Below, piece by piece: positions 26,073-32,454 of a DNA stretch of 64,000 bases; position 1 is the stretch's first letter, and each line of letters begins with the position of its first letter. A model generated the notes under the pieces. That model saw only the letters and a program-made list of their open reading frames with translations, did not search any database and was not told the DNA's origin. The DNA comes from an uncultured Eubacteriales bacterium (lineage in GTDB: Bacteria; Bacillota; Clostridia; Oscillospirales; Oscillospiraceae): positions 4,789 to 68,788 of the forward strand of contig URQY01000007.1 of the NCBI GenBank assembly GCA_900550165.1, read 5' to 3'. The position numbers and the translations under genes were made by a program.

Positions 26073-27725
26073 TTACTGTGGTCCGCGCGTGCTCTTGAGC
26101 TCGCTGCCCGCGTAATACTCGCGGTTCATCGAATAGACGCGGCACTCGCCCTTGCCCTCGATGCGGATGCGGTAATGGTCTGCGCGCCGCGGCACGATGG
26201 GCAGGTAATAGCTGCGCTTTCGCTCCGGTTTCAGCGTTTGCCCGGCCTGCACCCACTTCCCGTCGGAATCAAACTGCATCAGCACCTTTGCTTCGGCCCC
26301 CGCCGCGACCTCGATGCGCACCCACAGCTTGGCGATGCTCTTCTTCACGCCGTCGTAGCTCGTACTTTGGCTCGAGCCCTTTTCCGTGAAGTCGCCCGTC
26401 TCGGCGAACCACGTGAAGTCTTCCTCGTCCGTGCAGCCCTCCGGCGCGTCGAGAATGTTGCCCGTCAGCGTGATCTCGCCCTCCGCCGTCAGGAAATAGG
26501 TATTCCCTTGATAGCGGCAGAAGTGCGTCGCGTGCGTCGCGTCCTCGATGTGCCACATGCCCTTGCGCGTGTCGTAGACGTAGAGCTTCCAGTCCCCCGC
26601 CTCGTCCTGCGCGCTCAGATAATACTTGAGGCCATCGCTCCCCGCGCGCCCGTTCTTGAGCCGCGTCTGCCCGAAGGCGTCGTGCAGGCTCTGCGGGATG
26701 CCGCCCGAGTAGATCATCACGCCGGAATTGGAGAGGTACAGCAGCCGCTCGCCCGCGATGGCGAGGCTCCCGCCGCAGCCCTTGGCAACGCCCAGCGTGG
26801 CCGAGCCCATCACCTCAAAGTTGGACGGAATGCTGCCGTACACCTTGTAGATGTGGTCCTCCTTGAAGAACACCGGATAGCCGAGGAAACTCACGCACCC
26901 CGTGAAGTCGCCCGCGCTGCCCGTGTCCACAGCGTAGCTGTCGGTCTCAAGCCCCTCGAATACATTCCAGTTGAAGGGGTCGCCGAGCTTCGATGCGTAG
27001 ATCGTTCGGCCGTCGCAGCCCCACAGCCGGTTTTCGTTCTCGCATAGATAGTTTAGATCCGGCACCGTGCGCCGAACCGTCAAGTTTCCCGTCTCCGTGT
27101 ACTCTGTCGTGCCGTTGTCACCGTCCAGCTTGAAAACGTTTTCATAGAAATACATTTTGTCGCCGTCGATCTCGCGGATCACCGGCGTTTTGTTGTTCTC
27201 CGTGTGCTTCGTGCAGCCCGCAATCGTCACCGCGTCGCCGGGCTTGAAGTAGTCCGCCCATCTGACATTCGCGCAGCGGATCGTGTTCGCCTCTGCCGCC
27301 TCTTCAAAGAGCTTTCCGTTCGTAAACGTCAGGCTCCCGCCGCTCCATGCGCTCTCTAAGCTTCCGAACGCGCCGGAAACGGTGTTGTAGTACTTCTTGT
27401 CCGGCAGAATGATGATGTAGGCGCCGAGTGCCGCGAAGCGCTTCTCGCCCGCCGTCACGTCGCCCTTTTTCGCGCCGCCGTAGTAGAAGGCCGCACCCTC
27501 CACCCACGCCAGCGCATCCCACGCGAAAAGCCCGCCCGGATTTACAAGATTCTTGTAAATTTTGCGCTTTGCGCGCGTCGAAAGCACAGGATAATAGTCA
27601 CTCGTCAGGTTTTGCATGTCCCACAGCCCGCCGTCTCCTGCGCCCAGATTGTGGTCCAGACCGTAGAATTGCAGCTGCCCGCGCTTGCCGATGCCGTCGG
27701 CATACGGGACCTCAGGCAGTCTCAT
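26073..27725 (-). CDS. Tail hub/packaged-DNA stabilisation protein, P22 gp10-like
   Basis: A 550-residue beta-rich protein made of repeated blade-like segments (for example LNYLCENENRLWGCDGRTIYA, GYPVFFKEDHIYKVYGS and GERLLYLSNSGVMIYSGG). This looks like the propeller-type gp10 tail proteins of P22-like phages, which plug the portal after packaging. Family placement rests on pattern and size, not on a search. It lies between small tail genes and the ejection-protein genes, as expected. Confidence 0.7.
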   Translation of the reverse strand: MRLPEVPYADGIGKRGQLQFYGLDHNLGAGDGGLWDMQNLTSDYYPVLSTRAKRKIYKNLVNPGGLFAWDALAWVEGAAFYYGGAKKGDVTAGEKRFAALGAYIIILPDKKYYNTVSGAFGSLESAWSGGSLTFTNGKLFEEAAEANTIRCANVRWADYFKPGDAVTIAGCTKHTENNKTPVIREIDGDKMYFYENVFKLDGDNGTTEYTETGNLTVRRTVPDLNYLCENENRLWGCDGRTIYASKLGDPFNWNVFEGLETDSYAVDTGSAGDFTGCVSFLGYPVFFKEDHIYKVYGSIPSNFEVMGSATLGVAKGCGGSLAIAGERLLYLSNSGVMIYSGGIPQSLHDAFGQTRLKNGRAGSDGLKYYLSAQDEAGDWKLYVYDTRKGMWHIEDATHATHFCRYQGNTYFLTAEGEITLTGNILDAPEGCTDEEDFTWFAETGDFTEKGSSQSTSYDGVKKSIAKLWVRIEVAAGAEAKVLMQFDSDGKWVQAGQTLKPERKRSYYLPIVPRRADHYRIRIEGKGECRVYSMNREYYAGSELKSTRGPQ

Positions 27726-27921
27726 CTTTCACCGCTCCTCTTGCTTCATCCGGCGTATCGCCATTTTCGCCCGCTGGTACTTCTGCCGCATCGCAGATCG
27801 TCACGATATTGCGAAGCGACTGGCGCACCGCTGCCACCACATCGACGGCATCGCCGTTGACGTTCAAAATACCGATCAGGCGCATCGCGTGCGCCGCTTC
27901 CTGCTTGATCTTTTCATTCAT
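27712..27921 (-). CDS. Small phage protein of unknown function
   Basis: A 69-residue protein with a clear ribosome site (TTGGAGGTAAAGAGC). It overlaps the next gene's start by 14 nt, which suggests coupled translation. It is predicted helical (AAHAMRLIGILNVNG, then VAAVRQSLRNIV) with an acidic tail. Position in the tail cluster suggests a minor structural or assembly role; no family recognised. Confidence 0.6.
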   Translation of the reverse strand: MNEKIKQEAAHAMRLIGILNVNGDAVDVVAAVRQSLRNIVTICDAAEVPAGENGDTPDEARGAVKDETA

Positions 27922-27926
27922 GCTCT

Positions 27927-28403
27927 TTACCTCCAATTTGGTTGCGAATAGCTCCCGTAATTGTTGGCCGGTCGAACCGATAGCCAATTTGTGTTGTAAT
28001 ACGTCCCAATGTTGACGATCGCGCGGTATCTCTTCCAGTTCGGATAGGCATACGTCCCGACATTGATGACCGCCTTCGCGCTGCTTCCGCCGCCACCGCT
28101 GTATGTCGTTGCCGTGCCGGAATCGCTGTAATCTGAGACGACCCATGATCCGTTCCAGTAGTACATGTTGCATATCCATTCGTATGCCGTGCCCGGTGAC
28201 AGGCCTGTGATCGTGCCGACAAAGGTGCTCGTCCCACCGCCGACCTCGCTCGAATCGAACGAGAACGTCCCGACGCCCGTGATGCGGATGTCGATTGAGC
28301 GCTTATACGTGTAATCCGACGCGCCGCCAGTAAACCGTGCGTAGACGCTGAGCTGTGTCCCGTCTCCGTCGACCGGTGACAGCGTACAATAAAAGCTCGC
28401 CAT
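27927..28403 (-). CDS. Fibronectin type III-like phage surface protein
   Basis: A 158-residue protein. Residues 1-100 form a beta-sandwich-like domain with the FN3 signature GLSPGTAYEWICNMYYW. A Gly/Ser linker (SGGGGSSAK) leads to three short repeats of a V/I-NIGTY-NW type (INVGTYAYPNW, VNIGTYYNTNW, NYGSYSQPNW) at the C terminus. Such domains decorate phage tails and bind carbohydrate or cell-wall surfaces. It starts 4 nt after the fibre gene stop. Confidence 0.7.
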   Translation of the reverse strand: MASFYCTLSPVDGDGTQLSVYARFTGGASDYTYKRSIDIRITGVGTFSFDSSEVGGGTSTFVGTITGLSPGTAYEWICNMYYWNGSWVVSDYSDSGTATTYSGGGGSSAKAVINVGTYAYPNWKRYRAIVNIGTYYNTNWLSVRPANNYGSYSQPNWR

Positions 28404-28406
28404 GCC

Positions 28407-29315
28407 TTACTCCTCGATGAAAAACACCGTGCCATACGGCGCGTGGCTCGGCGGCGAAGCGCCAAACATGTAGTTGCCGCTCAGCACCAGATAGCCGCCG
28501 CCGAGCGAGACGACAGGGTAGTCGCTGGCATCGTCTTTTCCGATCAATGCAAACGGCCCCAGCTCGGATTTAAGAAAGATATTTCCCGCTGCGTGCATCT
28601 TCATGCCACCATAGGTCGCCGTCAGACCGACGCCGACCTGCCCCGTGCCCGTGTAGGCAAGATCCATGCTGCCGACAGGGGTATCTCCGGCCAGCAGGCT
28701 CACGCTCCCGCCGCGCAGCGCTCCCGCCGTCAGCGTGCCATCGATGTTGACCGACTTGACGTGCAGGTCGACCGTTCCTGTGCTCGCGATCTGCGCGCCG
28801 TCCTTGCTCAGCGTGAAAGTCGTGCCGCTCGAACCGCTCGTCGCCGCCAGCGTGATTTTGTGCAAGTTCTGGTCGATAAGCGTCTGCGCATCGCTGTCGT
28901 CGATCTTGCCGCTCACCGTCGCGCGGATGCCGTTCACGTCGGCCTTGATGTTTGTGATCGCGCCGTCGAGGTTCGAAATGCTCGCCTGTAAGCCCTTTGC
29001 TGTCGCTTGCAGCTGCGTGATGTTCCCCTCGGCGTCGCCGATGCGCGCCGCCAGCCCCTCGGCCACGAGCGCGACCTGCGTGATGTTCCCCTCCGCGTCC
29101 TTGATCTCGCCGTAGATGGGATCGGTGATCTGCTTGACGAACTCGTCCGCCGCCGTCTTGTTCATGTTGGAAAGGTCTAAGTTGTGCAGCGTGTAGCGCA
29201 GCTGCTCGACGAGCATGAAGAGGTAGTCCTGCATCGTCTCGACCTTGTCATTCACGCTCTCCTTCTGCGTGAACGACGGAAAATTCGTGTCGATGTATAG
29301 CCAGTTGGAAGGCAT
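28407..29315 (-). CDS. Tail fibre/tail-spike-like protein
   Basis: A 302-residue protein. An N-terminal helical part includes two repeats of DAEGNITQ, then a helical stalk (GLQASISNLDGAITNIKADV). The C-terminal half is beta-rich and glycine-rich, resembling trimeric phage fibres. An attachment role is inferred. It is the first gene after the lysis cassette. Confidence 0.7.
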   Translation of the reverse strand: MPSNWLYIDTNFPSFTQKESVNDKVETMQDYLFMLVEQLRYTLHNLDLSNMNKTAADEFVKQITDPIYGEIKDAEGNITQVALVAEGLAARIGDAEGNITQLQATAKGLQASISNLDGAITNIKADVNGIRATVSGKIDDSDAQTLIDQNLHKITLAATSGSSGTTFTLSKDGAQIASTGTVDLHVKSVNIDGTLTAGALRGGSVSLLAGDTPVGSMDLAYTGTGQVGVGLTATYGGMKMHAAGNIFLKSELGPFALIGKDDASDYPVVSLGGGYLVLSGNYMFGASPPSHAPYGTVFFIEE

Positions 29316-29338
29316 CCTTCCTCCCCTCCTTTCTCTTC

Positions 29339-29367
29339 GGGCGGGAGAGCTGCACGCTCTCCCGCCC
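29339..29367. terminator. Strong hairpin between fibre and lysis genes
   Basis: A perfect 12-bp GC-rich stem (GGGCGGGAGAGC with its complement, loop TGCAC) lies between the amidase stop and the fibre start. It lacks a T-run, so it may shape mRNA stability or pausing rather than end transcription. Confidence 0.45.
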
Positions 29368-29373
29368 CGTGCT

Positions 29374-30027
29374 TTACTTCATCGTCGCGAGCTTGCGCAC
29401 AAGGTCCTCGCCGTACTGATATTTTTCAAGGTAATCCATCGTGCCGTCCGTCAACCCCGCGCGCTTCTGAAGCTGCGCGCGGTAATCGGGCGCCGTCAGC
29501 TTGCCGTGGAATTCCTTTTCCCACTTGCCCGCGTTCTCTCTCCCAGACCAGTAGGCAGGGCACAGCTTGCCCGTCACGTCAAAGTGACGGATCACGTTGC
29601 TTGCCGGGATGTTGTACTTCTTCATCAGCTCGCGCGTCAGCGCAAGCGCACGCTCCACGGTGCGCGCGTCCGGCGCGTATGCGCCGTCTCTCTTCGCGTC
29701 GCACAGCTCAATGCTGATGCTGTTTGCGTTCAGGCAGCGGCCGTGCAGCGTCCCGCCGCCCGTCTGCGCGCAGCTCGGGTACTTCTTTCCGCCCACCGCC
29801 CACGCGATGCACAGGTCGTCCACGCTCTGCACGATCTCCTTCTCGTCCACGAAGTAGTGCGCACTGGTCTTCACGACGTTGCCCGCGTAATACTTGGCGT
29901 TGTTCATCGCCGTGTCGCCGTCGTTGCCGGTGTAGTGGATCACGATGTAGCGGATACTTCTCGCCGCGCGCGTGCCGCCGACGTTCCCGGCGTTTGCCGG
30001 GTATTTGCGGATATTCACACCGCTCAC
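29374..30027 (-). CDS. Endolysin: N-acetylmuramoyl-L-alanine amidase (amidase_2)
   Basis: A 217-residue lysin. The amidase_2 zinc ligands are visible as His31 (IVIHYTGN) and the later His in IRHFDVTGKLCP. SAHYFVDE and SISIELCD are also typical of the fold. The C-terminal ~55 residues differ and may bind the cell wall. It cleaves the amide bond between MurNAc and L-Ala to release virions. It overlaps the upstream membrane-protein gene by 4 nt. Confidence 0.92.
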   Translation of the reverse strand: MSGVNIRKYPANAGNVGGTRAARSIRYIVIHYTGNDGDTAMNNAKYYAGNVVKTSAHYFVDEKEIVQSVDDLCIAWAVGGKKYPSCAQTGGGTLHGRCLNANSISIELCDAKRDGAYAPDARTVERALALTRELMKKYNIPASNVIRHFDVTGKLCPAYWSGRENAGKWEKEFHGKLTAPDYRAQLQKRAGLTDGTMDYLEKYQYGEDLVRKLATMK

Positions 30028-30218
30028 TCTCCCTTCGCGCTGCCCGCCGCGTTCTGCGTGCCGAAGTAGAACGCAATGACCATGAGGTACACGGTGTTAA
30101 ACTCCTGCGTGACCGCGCCGCGCACCGTCAGGATGCAGAATGTCGCCGTCAGCGCGATCGTCACAAGGCTCTTCACGCTGAGAAGGTTCGCAATTCTTTT
30201 GTTCAGTAATTCATTCAT
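30024..30218 (-). CDS. Small membrane protein, holin candidate
   Basis: A 64-residue protein with two hydrophobic helices (about residues 17-33 and 41-54) and a short charged tail. AAAGGACGATACGG precedes the ATG. It is immediately upstream of the endolysin gene with a 4-nt overlap, so it is a probable holin of the small two-helix type. Confidence 0.75.
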   Translation of the reverse strand: MNELLNKRIANLLSVKSLVTIALTATFCILTVRGAVTQEFNTVYLMVIAFYFGTQNAAGSAKGE

Positions 30219-30451
30219 AAAACCGTATCGTCCTTTCTGAAAATCTTGATGCCCGCCACCACGACGAGCTCCGTCGTCCATGCTTTGAACCACCGTTCCG
30301 TCAGCACGTCGGGCGGCGGCACGCCGAGCGCCGCCATGGTGAGCGAGGCGACGGTGTACCACGTCAGGCTGAAAATGGCGATGGATATGTACCTGTCCCG
30401 CTTCTTCATCCTGTCCCAGTGCTCCCGTGCCGCCGTCCACGCCTTTTTCAC
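30215..30451 (-). CDS. Small membrane protein with GTG start, second holin candidate
   Basis: A 78-residue protein beginning at GTG with GGGAGGTCAGATC before it. The basic N terminus (KKAWTAAREHWDRMKKRDR) is followed by a hydrophobic helix (about 24-42) and a second one near 60-70. It overlaps its neighbours by 4 nt on each side. It may be a holin or antiholin partner of the 64-residue protein. Confidence 0.65.
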   Translation of the reverse strand: MKKAWTAAREHWDRMKKRDRYISIAIFSLTWYTVASLTMAALGVPPPDVLTERWFKAWTTELVVVAGIKIFRKDDTVL

Positions 30452-30753
30452 GATCTGACCTCCCACTCGTCGACCTCGCCTTTGATTTTGTCGATAAAGC
30501 TGTTCCCGCCGAGCGCCTTGTAGCCTCTGTAGAGGTACAGAAAGTCTTCCAACTCGTATTGCCGAATGAACTTGTCCTCCCTGTGCCGGTAGTATGTATG
30601 CAGCATATCGTGCCGCAGCTCGCACTTGAGCGCATCCACCAGCTTGTCAAGGCCGAGGATCTTGTTGCGCAACGGCTTAATGAACAGCGCCAGCGCCCCG
30701 AGGATGACCGTCACCTCAGAGCACAGAGACGCAATGCTTGCCAAATCTCCCAT
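30448..30753 (-). CDS. Membrane-anchored lysis-cassette protein of unknown function
   Basis: A 101-residue protein with an N-terminal membrane helix (about 10-26) and a long charged cytoplasmic helix with many aromatic residues (HDMLHTYYRHREDKF). The stop overlaps the GTG of the next gene. The position argues for a lysis role, perhaps a regulator of holin timing; family not recognised. Confidence 0.6.
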   Translation of the reverse strand: MGDLASIASLCSEVTVILGALALFIKPLRNKILGLDKLVDALKCELRHDMLHTYYRHREDKFIRQYELEDFLYLYRGYKALGGNSFIDKIKGEVDEWEVRS

Positions 30754-30777
30754 TTCTCGCTCCCTTTCTGCGGCGTA

Positions 30778-31059
30778 TTACACCGCCTTAAAATAATTCC
30801 CCACCAGCTCGTGCGGCAGATATTGCAGCATGATCTTGCCGCCTGCCTGCTCGCCCGTGCGCTGGTCCTGCTCGTCCAGCACGGAATACTCCTTTTCCAA
30901 CTCGTACGTCCGGCTGATGAGGTTGTTGTGCTTCTCCACCTTCTTCTCCATCTGCTCAATGCGGTAATTCGTCAGATTGCTCGACAGTACAATGCCGCCC
31001 AGCGTTCCCACGAGTGTACCGACCAGACTGAGCACCGCTGTTATCACTTCTGCGGGCAT
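30778..31059 (-). CDS. XhlA-like membrane/coiled-coil lysis protein
   Basis: A 93-residue protein. It has one N-terminal membrane helix (about 5-26), then a coiled coil (YRIEQMEKKVEKHNNLISRT) and a charged C terminus. This resembles haemolysin XhlA-type proteins that work with holins, although those usually have the membrane helix at the C terminus. AAAAGGAGGCATCT precedes the ATG. Confidence 0.6.
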   Translation of the reverse strand: MPAEVITAVLSLVGTLVGTLGGIVLSSNLTNYRIEQMEKKVEKHNNLISRTYELEKEYSVLDEQDQRTGEQAGGKIMLQYLPHELVGNYFKAV

Positions 31060-31071
31060 AGATGCCTCCTT

Positions 31072-31419
31072 TTAATCGTCCATAGTGATTCTAAAATCTT
31101 TTAGAACCTTATAGGTGCCATACTGAGAACGCGGCGTACTATTTATCAAATAACCGGTTTCAGACACTTTTAATAAAGCATCTGTCGGATCTACAATCAT
31201 CGGAAATCCTCCGATCGTATCAGGCAATTCGATATATGAATTTTTACAAATTCGGGCTTCTGATGCATCACTCGAACGGATAGTCAGAGGTAAAATAATT
31301 TTGAGATTTTCAGATGTTGTAACTTCGCATAAAGCGGTAAAACTCTGGATAGTGCCTGTGCATTTTACCGTTTCAATGTTTCGGGAATTGTTTCTTTTTT
31401 GCGTGGCGTTCATAATCAT
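31072..31419 (-). CDS. Small fibre-cassette protein E with MIxN start
   Basis: A 115-residue protein. GGAGGTGGCGGC precedes the start. The product begins MIMN followed by a polar linker and a beta-rich body, like the three preceding small genes (MIxN, linker, variable domain). It is the last of the series downstream of the collagen-like fibre. No family recognised; a fibre-tip or receptor-binding accessory role is inferred from position. Confidence 0.55.
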   Translation of the reverse strand: MIMNATQKRNNSRNIETVKCTGTIQSFTALCEVTTSENLKIILPLTIRSSDASEARICKNSYIELPDTIGGFPMIVDPTDALLKVSETGYLINSTPRSQYGTYKVLKDFRITMDD

Positions 31420-31432
31420 GCCGCCACCTCCG

Positions 31433-31678
31433 TTACGAGATGGTTACATCCTCCGCAGGCATGACGAATTGCCATCTGCCGGGTCCAGTCGATGCATAAG
31501 GGACTGTAGTTCCAGATGCCCCTTTGATTGTGAAGTTTGGGAATGGGAGTGCTCCGTACTCCAAAGTTTGGTACGACCCAGCTGCGCCATTCGAATTGCA
31601 CAGGAACCCAACGTTGTCTGTAATCGTATACGTCTTCTCCGCTCCACTCGCTTTCCTCGGTGCGACATTCGCGATCAT
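31433..31678 (-). CDS. Small fibre-cassette protein D with MIxN start
   Basis: An 81-residue protein beginning MIAN, then a polar linker and a beta domain ending FVMPAEDVTIS. That ending recalls the close of InlB-type (Listeria-Bacteroides) beta-grasp repeats. GAGGTGCGCGC precedes the ATG. Its start overlaps the stop of a 26-codon leader (ATGA), which holds an 11-unit GA repeat, so its translation may be coupled to that leader. Confidence 0.55.
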   Translation of the reverse strand: MIANVAPRKASGAEKTYTITDNVGFLCNSNGAAGSYQTLEYGALPFPNFTIKGASGTTVPYASTGPGRWQFVMPAEDVTIS

Positions 31679-31755
31679 GCGCGCACCTCAGCCGCGAGGC
31701 TACGTCTCTCTCTCTCTCTCTCTCTCGGGCGCTTTACTCTGATAAAGTTCACCAT
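31675..31755 (-). CDS. Short leader ORF containing an 11-unit GA repeat
   Basis: A 26-codon reading frame with an excellent ribosome site (AAGGAGGGCCT). It starts MVNFIRVKRP and continues with Arg-Glu repeats encoded by (GA)11. It stops at a TGA overlapping the next ATG. It may be a coupling leader for protein D, or the remnant start of a longer gene. Gain of one GA unit would open a different, longer frame (reaching about 31,416); loss of one gives an early stop. Confidence 0.45.
   Translation of the reverse strand: MVNFIRVKRPRERERERRSLAAEVRA
31705..31726. repeat. Dinucleotide microsatellite (TC/GA)11
   Basis: Eleven uninterrupted TC units on the plus strand. Tracts of this length are prone to slippage during replication. 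It lies inside a translated leader with a strong ribosome site. Confidence 0.95.
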
Positions 31756-31774
31756 AGGCCCTCCTTTCGTGATG

Positions 31775-32099
31775 TTAAATATGATAGGTCGCTAAGATTG
31801 TGATCTTCTTCCCCGGTTGCATATACGACGAGCTACATAACTCGCCACCTTCGACGTAATATCCGGCCGAGGTCTGAGCTTCGCTGTTTTGAATAAGCAC
31901 TCCGAAAACTGACGGTGTCAATACTTTCAAAAATATATAATCGCCGAAATCGTCTGCTCCAATCTGGTAATGCTGATATTCTCCATTTTCATCCAAATAC
32001 CACGCTTGTATATCGTCAATACCGGCAGAACGGTAAAGCCTTACCTCTTTATACGCCCCCCCCCGCATTTCCAGTGGGAGTTGTCGTGTTAAAAATCAT
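31775..32099 (-). pseudogene. Small fibre-cassette protein C, out of frame at a G9 tract (possible phase-off gene)
   Basis: The ribosome site AAGGAGGACGCT and ATG at 32099 start a product MIFNTTTPTGNAGGGV that stops after 16 codons, because the following tract has nine G. With eight G the frame would continue into AYKEVRLYRSAG and onward, giving about 107 residues with the same MIxN-linker-domain plan as its neighbours. The body frame itself is open, with only a poorly placed ATG (32068) inside the tract. This looks like a slippage-controlled gene in the off state; a sequencing error in the homopolymer is the main alternative. Confidence 0.6.
32056..32064. repeat. Homopolymer tract G9 (minus strand)
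   Basis: Nine C on the plus strand inside the start of small gene C. Loss of one base restores the full reading frame. Confidence 0.9.
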
Positions 32100-32109
32100 A
32101 GCGTCCTCC

Positions 32110-32421
32110 TTATTGTTTGACCGCGTTTGCCTGTAGCCACGCGAGTAGATCACCGGTCGGTGGCTCGAGGAACGTGATTTCTCGCGATGCATCGGGACCA
32201 ATTGGATAAGCGGAATACACGCCGCCATCCGCTGTGTAAAAGTTAAGCTCCATTAACGAATTACCACGGCCAATGATATCAATCTGTACCCACTCTGACC
32301 CGTCATACAGAAAAGCAATATCAAAAGAGTTGCTTCCATACAGCGGTCTCAGTGCAGGCCACGAATTCAAAACCCACGTTTCCTGTTTCGCCTTCTTTAC
32401 TTGCGGTAAATTATAGATCAC
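32110..32421 (-). CDS. Small fibre-cassette protein B, paralogue of the fibre tip
   Basis: A 103-residue protein starting at GTG with GGAGGCGGTCGC before it. It begins MIYN and a polar linker. Its domain shares both ends with the C terminus of the collagen-like fibre: ETWVLNS against ETWVINES, and EPPTGDLLAWLQANAVKQ against [18 protein letters not shown]. It is therefore a free-standing copy of the fibre tip domain, probably involved in receptor binding or as an exchange cassette. Confidence 0.65.
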   Translation of the reverse strand: MIYNLPQVKKAKQETWVLNSWPALRPLYGSNSFDIAFLYDGSEWVQIDIIGRGNSLMELNFYTADGGVYSAYPIGPDASREITFLEPPTGDLLAWLQANAVKQ

Positions 32422-32454
32422 GCGACCGCCTCCAATCTTTTGTGTCGTTGATTG

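Noticed and set aside
31416..31601. Alternative minus-strand frame inside small gene D
   Set aside because: It would be reached only if the GA tract gained a unit; the body has many Trp, Cys and Arg and no family resemblance, so it is treated as a shadow frame.
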